NCBI RefSeq assembly: GCF_963678635.1
Contig: NC_087063.1
Location: 64,463,290 to 64,527,289, forward strand
Length of the DNA stretch: 64,000 nucleotides
Direction: 5' to 3'
Source of the DNA: Symsagittifera roscoffensis
Lineage: Eukaryota; Xenacoelomorpha; Acoela; Convolutidae
A program made the position numbers and the translations under genes. Positions 41,800 through 53,446 of the stretch are shown in pieces (position 1 is the first letter of the stretch; the number at the start of each line of letters is the position of its first letter). Under the pieces are notes generated by a model, which worked only from the letters and a program-made list of their open reading frames with translations, did no database searches and was not told the origin of the DNA.

Positions 41800-42292
41800 T
41801 TGAAGTTTATACAGCTGGACGGTCAAATTGCCCATAAAAATATCAGGCTCAAAGAAAGATTCATTCGAAAATGTCAAACCAATAATTACTTTGCTGCCGT
41901 TTCCAAGCTAACATTATTGAGCTTGGATCAAAGTCAAATATTGCATTTGAAAATCTGGTGCAGAGACGTACATTTGCAAAACGTTTCAAATTGAATCCAA
42001 CTGCGCTTACGTTTTATTACCGCTGAGTTACATGAAGTTTATGTTTACCAACGTAAACTATGTAAAACGAAACTTCAGAGAGCTTCAGGAAAAGTTGGTA
42101 TAAATAATGAAGAAGGCTAATTTTGCTTTCAAGACAAAATGGATACTATAAACTTGTAGTTGGGCCATAAATCTTTTAATGAATACTAAGAGGCGTATGA
42201 GCGGCCTGCAATGTTCCGGACAGATGAAAGACTAAGACGCCGTTATAATCTGATAGACCTCGCGACGATTTCAAATTTGGCAAAACTAATTG
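41800..42292 (+). pseudogene. Single-frame gene relic, unknown family
   Basis: One reading frame stays protein-like over 490 bases despite stops. It reads FIQLDGQIAHKNIRLKERFI and then IWCRDVHLQNVSN, stop. It continues in phase with IQLRLRFITAELHEVYVYQR, stop, and after two more stops ERPAMFRTDERLRRRYNLID and ATISNLAKLIG, stop. No frameshift is needed between these blocks, which is unusual for random sequence and suggests a gene inactivated by point mutations. It lies just upstream of a mobile-repeat copy. I do not recognise the protein. Confidence 0.4.
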
Positions 42293-42762
42293 GATAATTT
42301 GTTTAACATATTGAGATATTATTGGCCTCTTTTAAAACCATATTTTTGTCTCGGAAAACTGAGGTTTTGCTCAGGCTATTTGTTTTCCTCTGCTCTGTTT
42401 TTGTAGAAGTCTGAGTTCGATTTTGATCTAAATCAGAGGCGAATCTTGACGCTAATACGGAACTTCAAAATCTTTTCGCAAATTTCCTGGACCGTTCTTT
42501 CAAATAACTCAAACTTTATTTTCCAAGTTCTCCTGAATTGGGGCAATTTTTCAAATAATTTGACTGATAAACTGGTTTAATTTGACATTTAGCTGCTCTC
42601 AAACTAAAAAAGTGCCTTTGGAGTCTTAGGGCTAGAAAAACGGCTAGCATAAGGAAGTAAAAGCGTTCCTCTCAAAACTTGGCCGGTTTTACACCTAAAT
42701 GAAGTTTTGAGAATTTTAATTTTTGTAATCAACTAATTCAATTACGAAAGCTTGGATTTATT

Positions 42763-43274
42763 TTTCCGACTTTCGCAATGAAAGTAACGGAATATTTTAG
42801 CTCGGGTGGGTTTTTTTTCTTCAGACAGATTTCGACTTTTTACCTAGCCATTTTTGGTGGAATTTTTGTTATATCATTCAAAAGATGTTGTTGTCCTGAG
42901 CTTAAATTTGAAAAGATATTTCACCTGTGATCATTTTTTGTAAACTTATGAGGGTTTAAAGATTGCCAATTTGGTCAATTTGGGACAAATAACGCGCGAT
43001 ATGTTTCGCGCTTTTAGCGCCTAAGCGGAGATTTAGTCCGTCTTAGAAATTGTTCCAAATTGGTAGAATGAAGCTCATTTGCCACAATTGACTTGTTACT
43101 AGGAGCAAAATCTATCACTGTCCCCTTTATATGGTGTGTGGGGTGGTGGGTGACTTTCACAGAAAATCTCAAATTTTAAAAAAATCATTTCACTTTATTT
43201 TATTTAATCTTTTTATGGTATTACTATGCCCCATAGACCTTAAAAGGCAGTCGGAACGCCTTGACACGAGCAGT
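42763..43274 (-). mobile_element. Mobile repeat, subfamily 1 copy (minus)
   Basis: Starts TTTTTCCGACTTTCG, includes TTCACCTGTGATCATTTTTT and GCGCCTAAGCGGAGATTTAG, and ends GACACGAGCAGT. The hairpin GCCCTG half is lost (GGAACGCCTTGACACG). Confidence 0.85.
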
Positions 43275-43277
43275 CTT

Positions 43278-43436
43278 GTTAGTTCTTGTAATTTCATTTT
43301 TAAAGTCTTCGAAATATTTCAAAAATGTATTAGAAAGGTTCAGGTCTTTTTAAATGAGCCATGTCCTGAATTTTCAATCTTGAAACTTCATGAAAAACAA
43401 AAGCTACAGATCTCTGAAAAAAGTATGCATTTTTAA
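43278..43436 (+). CDS. Possible ORF or exon next to a mobile repeat
   Basis: Coding-like residues (FEIFQKCIRKVQVFLNEPCP, then KLHEKQKLQISEKSMHF) follow immediately after the repeat end and stop at 43436. The upstream part of the same frame is repeat sequence. There is no clear splice site. Unknown. Confidence 0.22.
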   Translation, partial: VSSCNFIFKVFEIFQKCIRKVQVFLNEPCPEFSILKLHEKQKLQISEKSMHF

Positions 43437-43514
43437 TGGAAGTTTTTTATGGAAATGAACACACGTGAATATTTGACAATAAAAGATTGTTAAAAATGAA
43501 AAAATTTATGTTTC

Positions 43515-43700
43515 GTTACATGAACCGTTTCTGGAAAATCCACGGGTCTCTTCATTCATTCCGCCTAAAAATCAATGTTTCAACGTTATAATGGAAAATT
43601 TGTTTTGTTACATAAAATATTTCTGGAAAATCGATGAGTGTTATGATTCATTACGCCCAAAAATCAATATTTTATCATCTTGAAAGGAAAATATTTTGTT
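43515..43700 (+). repeat. 92-bp tandem duplication
   Basis: Two diverged copies recognised by TTTCTGGAAAATC at 43528 and 43620 and by CCTAAAAATCAAT and CCCAAAAATCAAT near their ends. Confidence 0.75.
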
Positions 43701-43709
43701 TCAATTTGA

Positions 43710-43727
43710 TTGGCTAATATTAGCCAA
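43710..43727. repeat. Perfect 18-bp palindrome
   Basis: TTGGCTAATATTAGCCAA reads the same on both strands and carries a CCAA at each end. Role unknown. Confidence 0.8.
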
Positions 43728-44244
43728 CCAAATTTCAGCACCATTTCAAAATATTTTATTTCAAACTTAAGGTAGATTTACAAATGAACTTGGATAACCA
43801 CAAGCACTAATTATTTGAATAACTGTTCAAATTTGTTTCGAATATCCTGCAGAGTTTTACTCAGATCAGGAAACAAAACTATAAAAATGCTACAGAAAAA
43901 AATGACATGTTCTAATTATCTGCTCAAAAACGGGCCTTTTTGAATATCGGCTGAAAATTAAAATGGTTGCACTTTTATTAGGCAAACGAATCCGTGCAAT
44001 CAGTATTTTGTTCTCTGCATTTGTACATTGAATACTACATTGCAAACTTAAGAAAATTGACGGGAATAAATAAAAAAAACGAAAACGCTCGACTAAAAAA
44101 GCTGCAAAACTATTGAAAATTCATGTATTTTTTGGACAGTTTTTATGAAAAGACGTGAAAAATGCATAAGTTTTTGTTGCTGCAACTGAATCAAAACAAA
44201 TTATAGAAAATTTGAGTGGTTTATTTGAAAAAATAACAAGAATG

Positions 44245-44713
44245 CTAGCATCTGAGCGACGCCTTGAATGTTCCGATTGCCTTTTAACGTCTATGAAAAT
44301 GTGTTTGGCTTAAAAAATTGTTGAAATATTGAAACAATGTTCCAGAATTAATCCCTCCTCATGCTACCTAAAATACAGAGTGATATGTCAAAGATATAGT
44401 TATGTTAGCTATGTTTTAAATACAACAAGAATTCCCTAATTCAATTTGGCACGATTTCTGACTAATTGCCTACGCGTTATTAGCTCAAAATGATCGCATG
44501 TCAATTTTTGAAAATTGTAAAAATCAGCTTTTTCAAACCCTCACAAGTTTGCAAAATATGAGCACAGTTATAACATCACTTCAAACTTTAGCTCAAGAAA
44601 TCGCTAAAATCTAGATGATATTTAAAATCCCGTCAAAAATAGCTAGTTGAAAAGCCAAAACAAAACCAAGCGCAAATATTTGGTCACTTTCTTTAAAGGC
44701 TGGAATAAGTAAA
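44245..44713 (+). mobile_element. Mobile repeat, diverged subfamily 1 copy
   Basis: Retains CGCCTTGAATGTTCCGATTG, GCCTACGCGTTATTAGCTC and GCTGGAATAAG. Its right end lies 8 bases from the start of segmental-duplication copy B. Confidence 0.7.
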
Positions 44714-44999
44714 ACACGTGAGTGGCGCATAAGTCTTCTTTTGATTATTTCAGTCGTTCTCGTAATCGTTTTCAAAAAACTTAGTAAGAATACGCAAAAT
44801 AGCTTCAGTTATCACGTCTCAAATGACACCATTCGCAAATAATTTTTGACCAAAATCTTCTAAATGTTGATTGGCAATTTAGCTGGTTTTCAATGTTTCA
44901 ATATTCTAATCAAAATGATAAGCCTGCTGTTAGTAAGTTATTGTTGGGATCCACTTTTCCAGCCCTGTAATCGTCCATTTTACCAAAAATTATTTCCAA

Positions 45000-45189
45000 A
45001 CTTTACTTTGATGCTGCCCTTCTTGATGAAAATACGTCCAATTATGTGGTAGAAGTGGTAGCGTTTGAAATTCATGAAAATTCAAAATTTATGCCAATTG
45101 AAACAGTTCATTTTTATGTCCTTAAGAAATTATGCCATTTTTATTCCATAAAGAAATTATTGTTTTTAGGCAATTTACGTTCAATTTAA
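45000..45189 (+). pseudogene. Duplicate of the candidate exon at 280-469, acceptor lost
   Basis: The frame stays open to the same TAA (45187-45189), but TTTCCAG has become TTTCCAA. About six residues differ, such as Asp to Tyr and Asn to Ile, against about three silent changes. It is probably no longer spliced or constrained. Confidence 0.35.
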
Positions 45190-46418
45190 CTTTAACGATA
45201 CACTTTTCATTCAGTGTTACACTGGAAGCATGGATTACACAATATCTGTTTCAAAGAAAAAGTCGGAAAGTTTCTGCTCGGATGATTTGGATTTCTTTTG
45301 ACAAATTACATGCTGCGAGATCAAAAAAAACTTTTTGATTTGACCCTTTTTCACGAATTATTGAGGTTGTGAAAATTACAAGTTCAGCCATTTTGCGATG
45401 ATTAAAACGCGTCAGTTAGGTGTTATGAAACACATGCTAACAAAATTGAAAAACTTGCAGAAACTTTAAAGGCCAATCGGTGCAACCACGTTCCCCCTTG
45501 ATACGAGCATTTTGGCTTGTTTTGTACATATTTTCTTTGACAGTAGTTGATCGCAGGTGAAAACTTTCTAAATTATTAGCTGTTTCAGTTGCTTTAAAAA
45601 ATTTCAAAAAAACCGCAGGATATATACACATTAATACACAAAAATAGTAAACTGTCCTTGAACATTATTTTTTGAAAGAAAAAATCTTAAATCTGCATCC
45701 CATGCGCAACATTAACTACTAAAGTAATAAATTGCGTCTTTTGATACTATTTGCTTCAAAGCAGATACGAAATTTTCGTAGCCCCAATACTGTCATTCTT
45801 ACAACATGGTAAAACTGAAGTTAACTTGAACTGTTCATTAATTATAGTCAAAGATGCCCTTTATTTTACAAAAAAAATTGCTTATTCGTAATGAAAAGTC
45901 ATAACCTAAGTTTTCATAGGTAACATCTTCAAAAATCCAAGAACAATAAAACAATTTAATTGAAAATTTAATTCATGTGTTTTAAATTGATCCGGTGGCA
46001 ACTGTGCAGTCATACGTAAGCAGTCATCTGCTTCTTCTCATGTGCAGACATGCTCATAAAAACTCAAAATGATGTGGAGAGAAATCATGATTGTTATTGA
46101 CCTCGAAATTGAGTGACCTCGAAACTGAGTGACCTCGAAATTGAGTGATCTCGAAACTGAGTGACCTCGAAACTGAGTGACCTCGAAAGCGATTGACCTC
46201 AAAACTAATTGACCTCAAATCTGATCGACCTCGAAAATGTCTTCCGCTTCGAAATGGAAAGGCAAGTATAAACTTTTAGGTGCTTTACTTGTCTGTCCCC
46301 AGTTTCGAAATCATGACTAAATGAGTTTTGGTTGGTTGGGGTGTTGCTAATAGAGTGAGGTATGCATCATGCATTCTTGCGTTGGAAAATCGTCTGACAA
46401 TTTGAGAACTTGCATCAG

Positions 46419-46556
46419 CTGAGATATAAATTTGAAACCTCGTATACAATTAGTTCTCCGAGATTTCGCATTGCCCTAATAGACATCGAAGCCATAGCGA
46501 AAACCGTCTATGATAATGACCACAAGCCAGAAGTTAGCAGCTGCAGCAAAGCTTAA
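46419..46556 (+). CDS. Candidate terminal exon, unknown gene (copy B)
   Basis: Same 45 residues as the exon at 1664-1801, with a single synonymous difference (Lys AAA to AAG), while the neighbouring non-coding bases differ more. Ends with TAA at 46554-46556. Confidence 0.42.
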   Translation: MRYKFETSYTISSPRFRIALIDIEAIAKTVYDNDHKPEVSSCSKA

Positions 46557-47077
46557 AAAACACTGAGCACTAAACCTAAAGAAATTTAGTTTTGTCATTA
46601 CAAATCTATCCAATTTCAATTCAAAATACACTAAACGTTCTACTCAATTTGAAGAAGCAACAAAGTCTTTTAGAAAGAGTTCAAAAAATTAAATGATACC
46701 TGAATTCTGGTAATATCTGAGTTCTCCCCGCAAAAGTTATTCTCCCCCCACAAGTTATTTTACGGTTGATTTATTGTCCTTTTTCAAACAAAGAATACTT
46801 GGTTGAACTACAAAAATGTCCGCAGTCGAAAGTCTGTAATCAAAAACACTAAGATAGAAATGGATAGTTAATATGAAATAGCCTTATCTGTGCCCCGGAT
46901 TTCAGTAATTTGATCTGTGACTTTGAATTTGATTTTAAAACTGTTATTTCTCTAGCATGAAAACTCCACTAGCTTCTTCTGATAAAAAATTTGCTGTTCA
47001 GATTTTATGCGTGAAAAATTGTTCGTTTTGAGATAAGACAAGCCTGAAAACTCGAAGGTTGAATTCTTACATCAGCT

Positions 47078-47157
47078 TTTCAGTTCTAAAAGTGCTTTCG
47101 TATTTGGGCAGCCTTTGATTTCAAGTGTACTTACTTGGTTCCTTGACTGAAATAAAC
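47078..47157 (-). CDS. Candidate terminal exon on the minus strand (copy B)
   Basis: Counterpart of 2437-2516 with the acceptor TTTGTTTATTTCAG kept, the frame open and one Ser-to-Thr change. The upstream segment on this strand reads FEDYGWNILSYLDSNRSSLL, with several replacements relative to copy A. Confidence 0.3.
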
Positions 47158-47489
47158 AAAATTAGAATCATAACAAGGATGACCGGTTACTGTCCAAGTA
47201 GCTCAGAATGTTCCAACCATAGTCTTCAAAAAATTCAAAAAAAGTTTTTAAAATTAAAGTATTAATTTTCGGCGTGGTGTGATAAAAGGAGCTAAATAAA
47301 AAATTAGAGATTAGGCATATTCGAAAATCATAATAAAAAATAAGCAAAACGAAAATGTAGAGAAATGAATAGGATAACAAAAAAACAAAAAAAATCAAAA
47401 GTTTTTTTTAATTTTTGCAGTTTTTTTGAGTTTTCGAAATTTTTGATTCCTAGAAGGGGCTAAAATACTCAAAACATTAGCGATACTCT

Positions 47490-49058
47490 TGTAAAAAAAG
47501 TTTAGCAATTGTAAGCTTTTAAGCAATTAAAATAAGCTCTTGTAAGCCATTTATCCATTCGTATTAAGACGAAAAATCAAAAAGTTCGAACCGGTTTTTT
47601 ACGACACTATAAAAAAAATTTTAATAAATTTTTATGGCGGTTCAAATCATGACTGAAAAGACTTTAAAAAGGTATCACTCAGCCCAGTCCGATGATTATT
47701 TGTCTTACCAGATTTTGCGTGGAAATTAAACACAAAAAAAAAGAAAAGAATTACAAATACTCGAATACCCGAATACAAAGTTGCTCCCCATTTTCACGTC
47801 GGAGCAAAAATCAGCAAAACTCACAGTAATTTTTAAAGCACATTTTTAAAGATTTGCTGCAACAAAATATTTCTGAATAACTTCCATGGGCTTGCAAGAA
47901 TGAATAGTTAAATTTGACTTAGATTTTTTGTCAATTATATTGAATTATAACCCGTTTTTTCTCTATATGAAACCAAGAAAAAACTGTTTTTCTCTCCATA
48001 TACTCGCAATATAATCAATTGCTGTTTCTCCATATAAATCTAATGAAATTTATTATTTGTACCTTATAATGACAACAAATTTTTCGCCATATAATCACTA
48101 ACAAAACATGACTCATTGTAAGCATAATTTTCTGCCTAAAACCGAAAATCAAATCACTGTTTTTGTGAAATCTTATCACTAGGGGGTTGCAAATTTTTTG
48201 TGAGTTTTTTTAACTGCCTAATTGTAGTTTTATTAATCTTGACTTTTAGTATATAAGCAATTTGTGCTTTCATGGTGCATGTTGGTAGTTTTTGTTCTTA
48301 GTTTAAATTTTATATGCGGGATAGAACCTTGTTGCATAAATTACATAGCTTTTAATCAATGTAAAGGCTCAATTTGATACCCTTCTATGTCTTAGTAAAA
48401 TAAATGAAAAAATTTTCCAGTGTAGCTTTTCTTTTTAAATCATGAAATCGAAACTATAAAAAATTTCATAGAAGGGCTTGGAAATAATAAAAAAAAACTT
48501 TTATTGTTCCAAAATCTTTGAATATTAAATTTCGATAGCTTTGCAAATTAGGTTTACTATGAATTTAATTAATGCTCGGAAAATCAAATGGATCTACTTG
48601 AGAATAAGTATCGATCAAGCGTAGATCCTAGTCCTAGATCATCTCCCGTAAACATTTCACCATCAACTTTCTTGAGCCATTTTGTTCTAAGCTGCAAGTT
48701 AGAATTTTCCGCTGTTCGAACTCGGGTCTAAGCAACCCGGGACTAACCAACGATCTAACAACCACACACCCTATCTTATCGTTGGAAAGCCACTTGGGCT
48801 TAATGCATTCATTGGTTGATGGTTGTTGAGATTTTATCAACATCATTTCTTTCCCATGCTGTCAATTAGAATATCAAAGAAATTACAGGCGGGAAAAACA
48901 CAAGCACGTCAAATAGCGATTAAGAAAACTGTCAAAAATTCATTAAGTTATCAATCTTTACAACGTGGAAGCACATGTATTTAGCTCAGACTTTTAGCAA
49001 TGTGAAGTTGCGCTTCAAGTTGCGCTCAAAAAAAAACAATGGCTTTTTTGTTCCATAG
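47490..49058. other. AT-rich stretch with TATAATCAATT repeats
   Basis: 47930-48070 carries ATATAATCAATTG and similar palindromic motifs, shared with the 19-20 kb element. 48700-48790 contains a hairpin CGGGTCTAAGCAACCCG beside GTTCGAAC, faintly like a tRNA promoter on the minus strand but without a good A box. Confidence 0.35.
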
Positions 49059-49185
49059 ATGAAAGATCTGAGTCGTTGGACTTTCTCTCGCGAACGACAA
49101 GGAGAAGGGTCTGTGCTAGACAGTGAACTTAATAACGAGCTAAACAAACAAAATGAATCAAATTGCTTGCCCTTAAATCGAATGA
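49059..49185 (+). CDS. Candidate exon truncated by a mobile repeat
   Basis: After TTTTTTTGTTCCATAG an ATG opens a hydrophilic, coding-like frame (KDLSRWTFSRERQGEGSVLD, then NNELNKQNESNCLPLNRMK). At about 49190 it runs into the end of a subfamily-1 mobile repeat, which supplies the last 17 codons and the stop. The insertion may have disrupted the exon or fused to it. Unknown family. Confidence 0.33.
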
Positions 49186-49189
49186 AAAC

Positions 49190-50155
49190 AAAACCGCTCG
49201 TATCACGCTTCTACTGCCTTTTAAGGTCTATGGATCAGTAATAACATGAAAAATTGAATGTAAGAAAATAAATTAACATGAAAAATTAAATGTATATATA
49301 TAATTAATTTAAGATTATTGCAAAAACTGTCCCCCCACACGCCATATAAAGTACAAAGTGATAGATTTCGATCCTAGTAACTATTCAATTATTGCAAATA
49401 AGCTTCCTTCAACCAATTTGAACGATTTATAAGACGGATTAAATCTCAGCTTACGCGTTAATAGCGCGAAACATATTTTGCCAAGCTGGCCGAAATGGCA
49501 CTTTTTAAACACCCAAAACTTTACAACAACACTGCTCGTATATCAGGGCAAATTTCTGAATGCTCCGACTGCCCCTTATTTCGTATCGAATATTTTTGTA
49601 GAGAAAAAAATATTGAAAAGTTATACATTTTGGACAAAACCAAAGTGTAAATTTTTGAGTCGTACGAAGTTAATACGACCGATTAGCTAGCCCCAATTCA
49701 ATTTGGAACAGTTTCGTTATGCGGATAATTCCCCACGCATAAATAATTCACGTTATGCTCTCAGCATTATGAAGAAATTCTTCGAAGCGCGCATGATTTA
49801 GTCCAGAACATGGAAAATTTGGCAATTTCCAAACCCCCAGAACTTTACAAAAAATATTCGGAGGTAAAATATCTTTTTACATTTGAACTCAGGAACTCAT
49901 GATATCTTCAGTGAGAATAAAAAAGATTTGTTGAAATTTATTTTTTCTTTGACTGAAAGTTGACTGAATAAAAAAACCACACTGAGCATACGTTTTTCGT
50001 TTTCTTTGAAAGCCGGAACGAAAATGATCTCGTGAAGTGATAATAAAAAATCTCGTGAAGAATGAATAGTTAGAAAGTCGAAACTTGTCTGAAGAAAAAA
50101 AAACTAACCCCGAGCACAAATACTCCGTTACTTATGTAATAAAGTCGAAATAATA
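49190..50155 (+). mobile_element. Subfamily 1 repeat with a nested subfamily 2 copy
   Basis: 49190-49520 matches the first part of the subfamily-1 unit and 50062-50155 its end (AAGTCGAAACTTGTCTGAAG, CCCCGAGCACAAATA). Between them, 49528-50025 is a subfamily-2 copy beginning CACTGCTCGTATATCAGG and ending GAAAGCCGGAACGAAAATG. Some host-repeat bases are missing at the junction, so the nesting event also deleted sequence. Confidence 0.75.
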
Positions 50156-50210
50156 AGACTAACTTTTGTAACAAATTGTGTTTCAATATTTGGCTAGTAA
50201 CTTTTTCTAA

Positions 50211-50411
50211 TTGGGTCCTTTGCTCCTGCTGTGTTCTTTACTGTCTCTCATAATTGTCCATCAAGTTCATTGTCTGGATCAGACCCTGATCAAAGCTTAT
50301 GAACTTATTTTTGAACACACATATATGCATCTTGAATATACCAATACCTCATTGATGCTCCCTGATCTAGTATTTTCATTCAAATTTTTCATTGAGTTAT
50401 TTTCCTTCTAA
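50211..50411 (+). CDS. Possible ORF with a hydrophobic N-terminus
   Basis: Open frame of 66 codons with no ATG start (TTG) and a hydrophobic run (PLLLLCSLLSLIIVHQVHC) that would resemble a signal peptide. The rest is mixed. No other support. Confidence 0.2.
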   Translation: MGPLLLLCSLLSLIIVHQVHCLDQTLIKAYELIFEHTYMHLEYTNTSLMLPDLVFSFKFFIELFSF

Positions 50412-50419
50412 CCCTATCT

Positions 50420-51790
50420 ACTTCAAAACAGTCGGTATCTCTTTCTAAATTAGAATCATTTAGAATCATTTTCTGAATTAATTTTTAAAAATCGGGCTCA
50501 TTATATGTCACTTGACATTGATAACTCAAGTAGTCGGATTTTCAGCGCTAGTTCATCAAACTTTTCAACCCGATCATGGATAATATATCGCTCATCAAAT
50601 TCAGAATCAGCAATGACGAACACTAGATTTTCTTAGTAAAAAATGATTATTATCACTTCCGGGACGCGTTCATAGGAAAGTGATATTAGCGAACTTATTA
50701 ACTATCACAATGTGGGCAAATCTTAAAACCTCACGAAAACTAAATACAAGGATTTTTTAAAATAAATTTGTATTGAAGGACATCAATATCTTGCGAATAA
50801 GAATAATTGGTCCTAAATCGTTACTTGAAAAATCATTTTTGTTGAAAAAAAAATCAAGCAAAGATACGGCATTTTCTTCGTAAGTCGGAAAATTTTACTT
50901 TCGTTTATTCAATTTATGATAAGTGTGTTTTTTTTTAAAATGTTTTTCATGTTTTTACTGTGCAAAACTCGTAAATAGCAAAAATTGCACCAGTTTTCAA
51001 GCTCAAAAAATGTCTCAAACTGATTTGCAGCTAAAAGTTTGATACTCTTTGAGATAAATTTGATCTTTCAACATTCCACATGGCGAATGAATGGCTGAAT
51101 TTTGAAAATAATATGCAGCTTCTTTCTCTCAATTTCAACACATCATTTTTACAGCAGACGTTTTTGTTACAGACTGAGATATACAACTGAGTGAAGCAGA
51201 CGCTTTTGTTAAAGACTGAGATATACAACTGAGTGAAGGTTTAAATTGTGGAAAACAAAGTTTAGCAATAAATCAAAAATTCTTTTTTTTTGCAATCTCC
51301 GTCAAAAACCGTGTCGAATTTTGCGACTTAAGATGCCGCGATTGAAATTACTCATTCCCGCCGAGTTGTTTTAAGTCAAACAAAATTGCAACTTGAAATG
51401 CTATCGTTGCGCCAGGTTCTGAAAGTAGCAAATTTTATGCATTACGGCTGCACGATGTGAGGTGGTTGTCGCTACTGAAATTTTGCAGTGAGGGCCAGGT
51501 TTTTGGTTTGTGGAAAGTTGTGTATGGAGCCGCAAAGGACGCGCCAGGATAGGAAAAATTTGACATCACGCACAGTTAGATGTAAGTTTTCTGCTGTAAA
51601 TAAAAGTAGCGGTAGGAAAGCTCAACAAAAAATTTGAGCAAAAAAGACTAAGTATAGTTATGATTGTCTCGAGTCAAAAAACTTGCATTTGAGTGATGCG
51701 TCCACTTCTATTCTAGCCAAAACTTATAACACTAGGAAACGGTCGAAAGTTATAAATTCAAAATTATTGGAAGCTAGAAGAATAGTCGCG
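50420..51790. other. AT-rich stretch with a 42-bp tandem duplication
   Basis: Two nearly identical 42-bp copies lie at 51156-51197 and 51198-51239 (CAGACGCTTTTGTTAAAGAC, TGAGATATACAACTGAGTG). Scattered GTCGCGACTT motifs begin near 51340 and continue to 52690. No supported gene. Confidence 0.5.
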
Positions 51791-52756
51791 ACTTGTCTGT
51801 TTTGAGTCGAAAGTTTCCGAACGCGCAGATTGCCAATATATTTCTTATCGGTCGCGCTAATTCGAGCCAAAAATTATCGGTTGCTCGAAGTCGCGACTTA
51901 TCTTTGATTGATGTTCAACAAAACCCATATCTATCAAAATGCGATATCTTCAAGCCTACATTAACATCAGAAAAACAGCAATTTAATAAGACTTACGTAA
52001 CAATTGCATAACAGCAGTGACAACTTGTTGTTATAATGCATAACAAAAATTCATATTCGATTAGTTGTTCCGACCATTGAAAATGCGGAGGTAATTTGTA
52101 TTTAGGCGTGTTTTAGTTTTTCTTCCACGGAAAATTAGGTAGCAGAAATAGTAATTGGAATGGGTCGAGTGATATATCTTATCAAACCTTTCAGTGGCGA
52201 TGAACTCATTTGAAATTTTTGATTTTTTGGTCTAACTCGATGGAATAAGGTGAGCGAGCAGGCTTATGATAGCTTAGCTATGCTTAAATTAAATAGTTAA
52301 AATTAAATTTACTCGAGTGAAGTTAGTTGTTTGAGTTCTTAGCGCGCTTTTTGGAATCAAAAATTTCAAAAATTCAAAAGCAATAGAAAATTTTTGGATT
52401 ACTTTTGTTTTTTTTCCCTTATTTTTTTGCTTTGCTAGTCATGCTTCTAGAAAAAAAATTTTCCAATTCGCCTATTTAAATATGACTGTCATATTTTTCT
52501 TTGAGCTCTTGTTTTTCGTTCAGATTATTTTTATTACGCCCCGCAATATAACGACACTAATTTAAAAAAAAATTTTGTTTCATTTTTGTATTACTATGGT
52601 AGAACAATTTTTTTCATCTTTTTGATTCGCTACGGTTGCGACTTACCTATGTTTGAGTCGCGGCAGTCCTGAGTCGCGTAGCTCGGCCCGAAAATTTTTT
52701 TGACCCACCAACGTTTTCGATTAATTCTTCCGCATATTTATATTTAAGTCGCCTTT

Positions 52757-53023
52757 TTGTCATCAAATCAAACTTTCAAGTTTCCTTCATGCAAACATAG
52801 AAATATAACCACATTATTGGGTCAACTGGCTGAGAGGCATTTTCATGATTTTTGGCAATTTGGGGCTTCTTCCCAAGTTGCTCCGTCAGTTTCACAACAC
52901 TATTATGCTTTTCAGTATTTGAAGTTTTTAACACAATGTTTTGAAAGATTTTCCAGTAGATATGACGAAAACATGAAAAAACTCTTCAACATAAAACCAG
53001 AACGGTCTTTTAATGGATCATGA
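52757..53023 (+). CDS. Candidate exon, unknown gene
   Basis: 88 open codons ending in TGA with strongly protein-like texture: TLLGQLAERHFHDFWQFGAS, then VAPSVSQHYYAFQYLKFLTQ and FSSRYDENMKKLFNIKPERS. It opens at TTG just after an in-frame TAA, so it is likely an exon or a 5'-truncated copy. It has no cysteine motif or membrane segment. Family not recognised. Confidence 0.42.
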   Translation: MSSNQTFKFPSCKHRNITTLLGQLAERHFHDFWQFGASSQVAPSVSQHYYAFQYLKFLTQCFERFSSRYDENMKKLFNIKPERSFNGS

Positions 53024-53446
53024 TTAATTTCAATAAATACGAATGACACCTTTCGCTCGAAAAATCAAATGCTTGTTCAACCTTGAGGGCTTTAAAACCT
53101 CACAATTTTGAATTTTATTGCCCATACGAATGATAAAAGGCTTATTATGCTCATTTACACAGAATTGAACCTGGCGGAAAAGTTATAGTAGCTATGTTTA
53201 TGTTGGGATTGAACATAAATTGCTTCTCCTGTCTAATTGAGTTTAGTAAAGCCAAAAACAAATACAAATCTTGTTCGCCCCTTAAGACACCATAAAATGA
53301 CATTGATCAAGGAAATTTTACAAATTGCACTTGGGTGTTGAATGAACGACTTAATAAAAGGCTTGTGTTTCACGCATTTTTAATGACCACCACTTACCAA
53401 TTAAACTAAAAGCAAGTCGAAGATCAAACAAACGATTAGGTTAACT

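Larger units (their letters stand above)
44721..47486 (+). repeat. Segmental duplication, copy B
   Basis: Direct repeat of 1-2846. Unlike copy A it continues past the block corresponding to the gap, so it shows the uninterrupted sequence (ACTCTTGTAAAAAAAGTTTA). It lacks the 110-base G-run block. Confidence 0.9.

Noticed and set aside
48634-48846. 70-codon minus-strand frame and a tRNA-like hairpin
   Set aside because: The frame has no supporting signals and the tRNA-like part lacks a usable A box and a correct anticodon loop.
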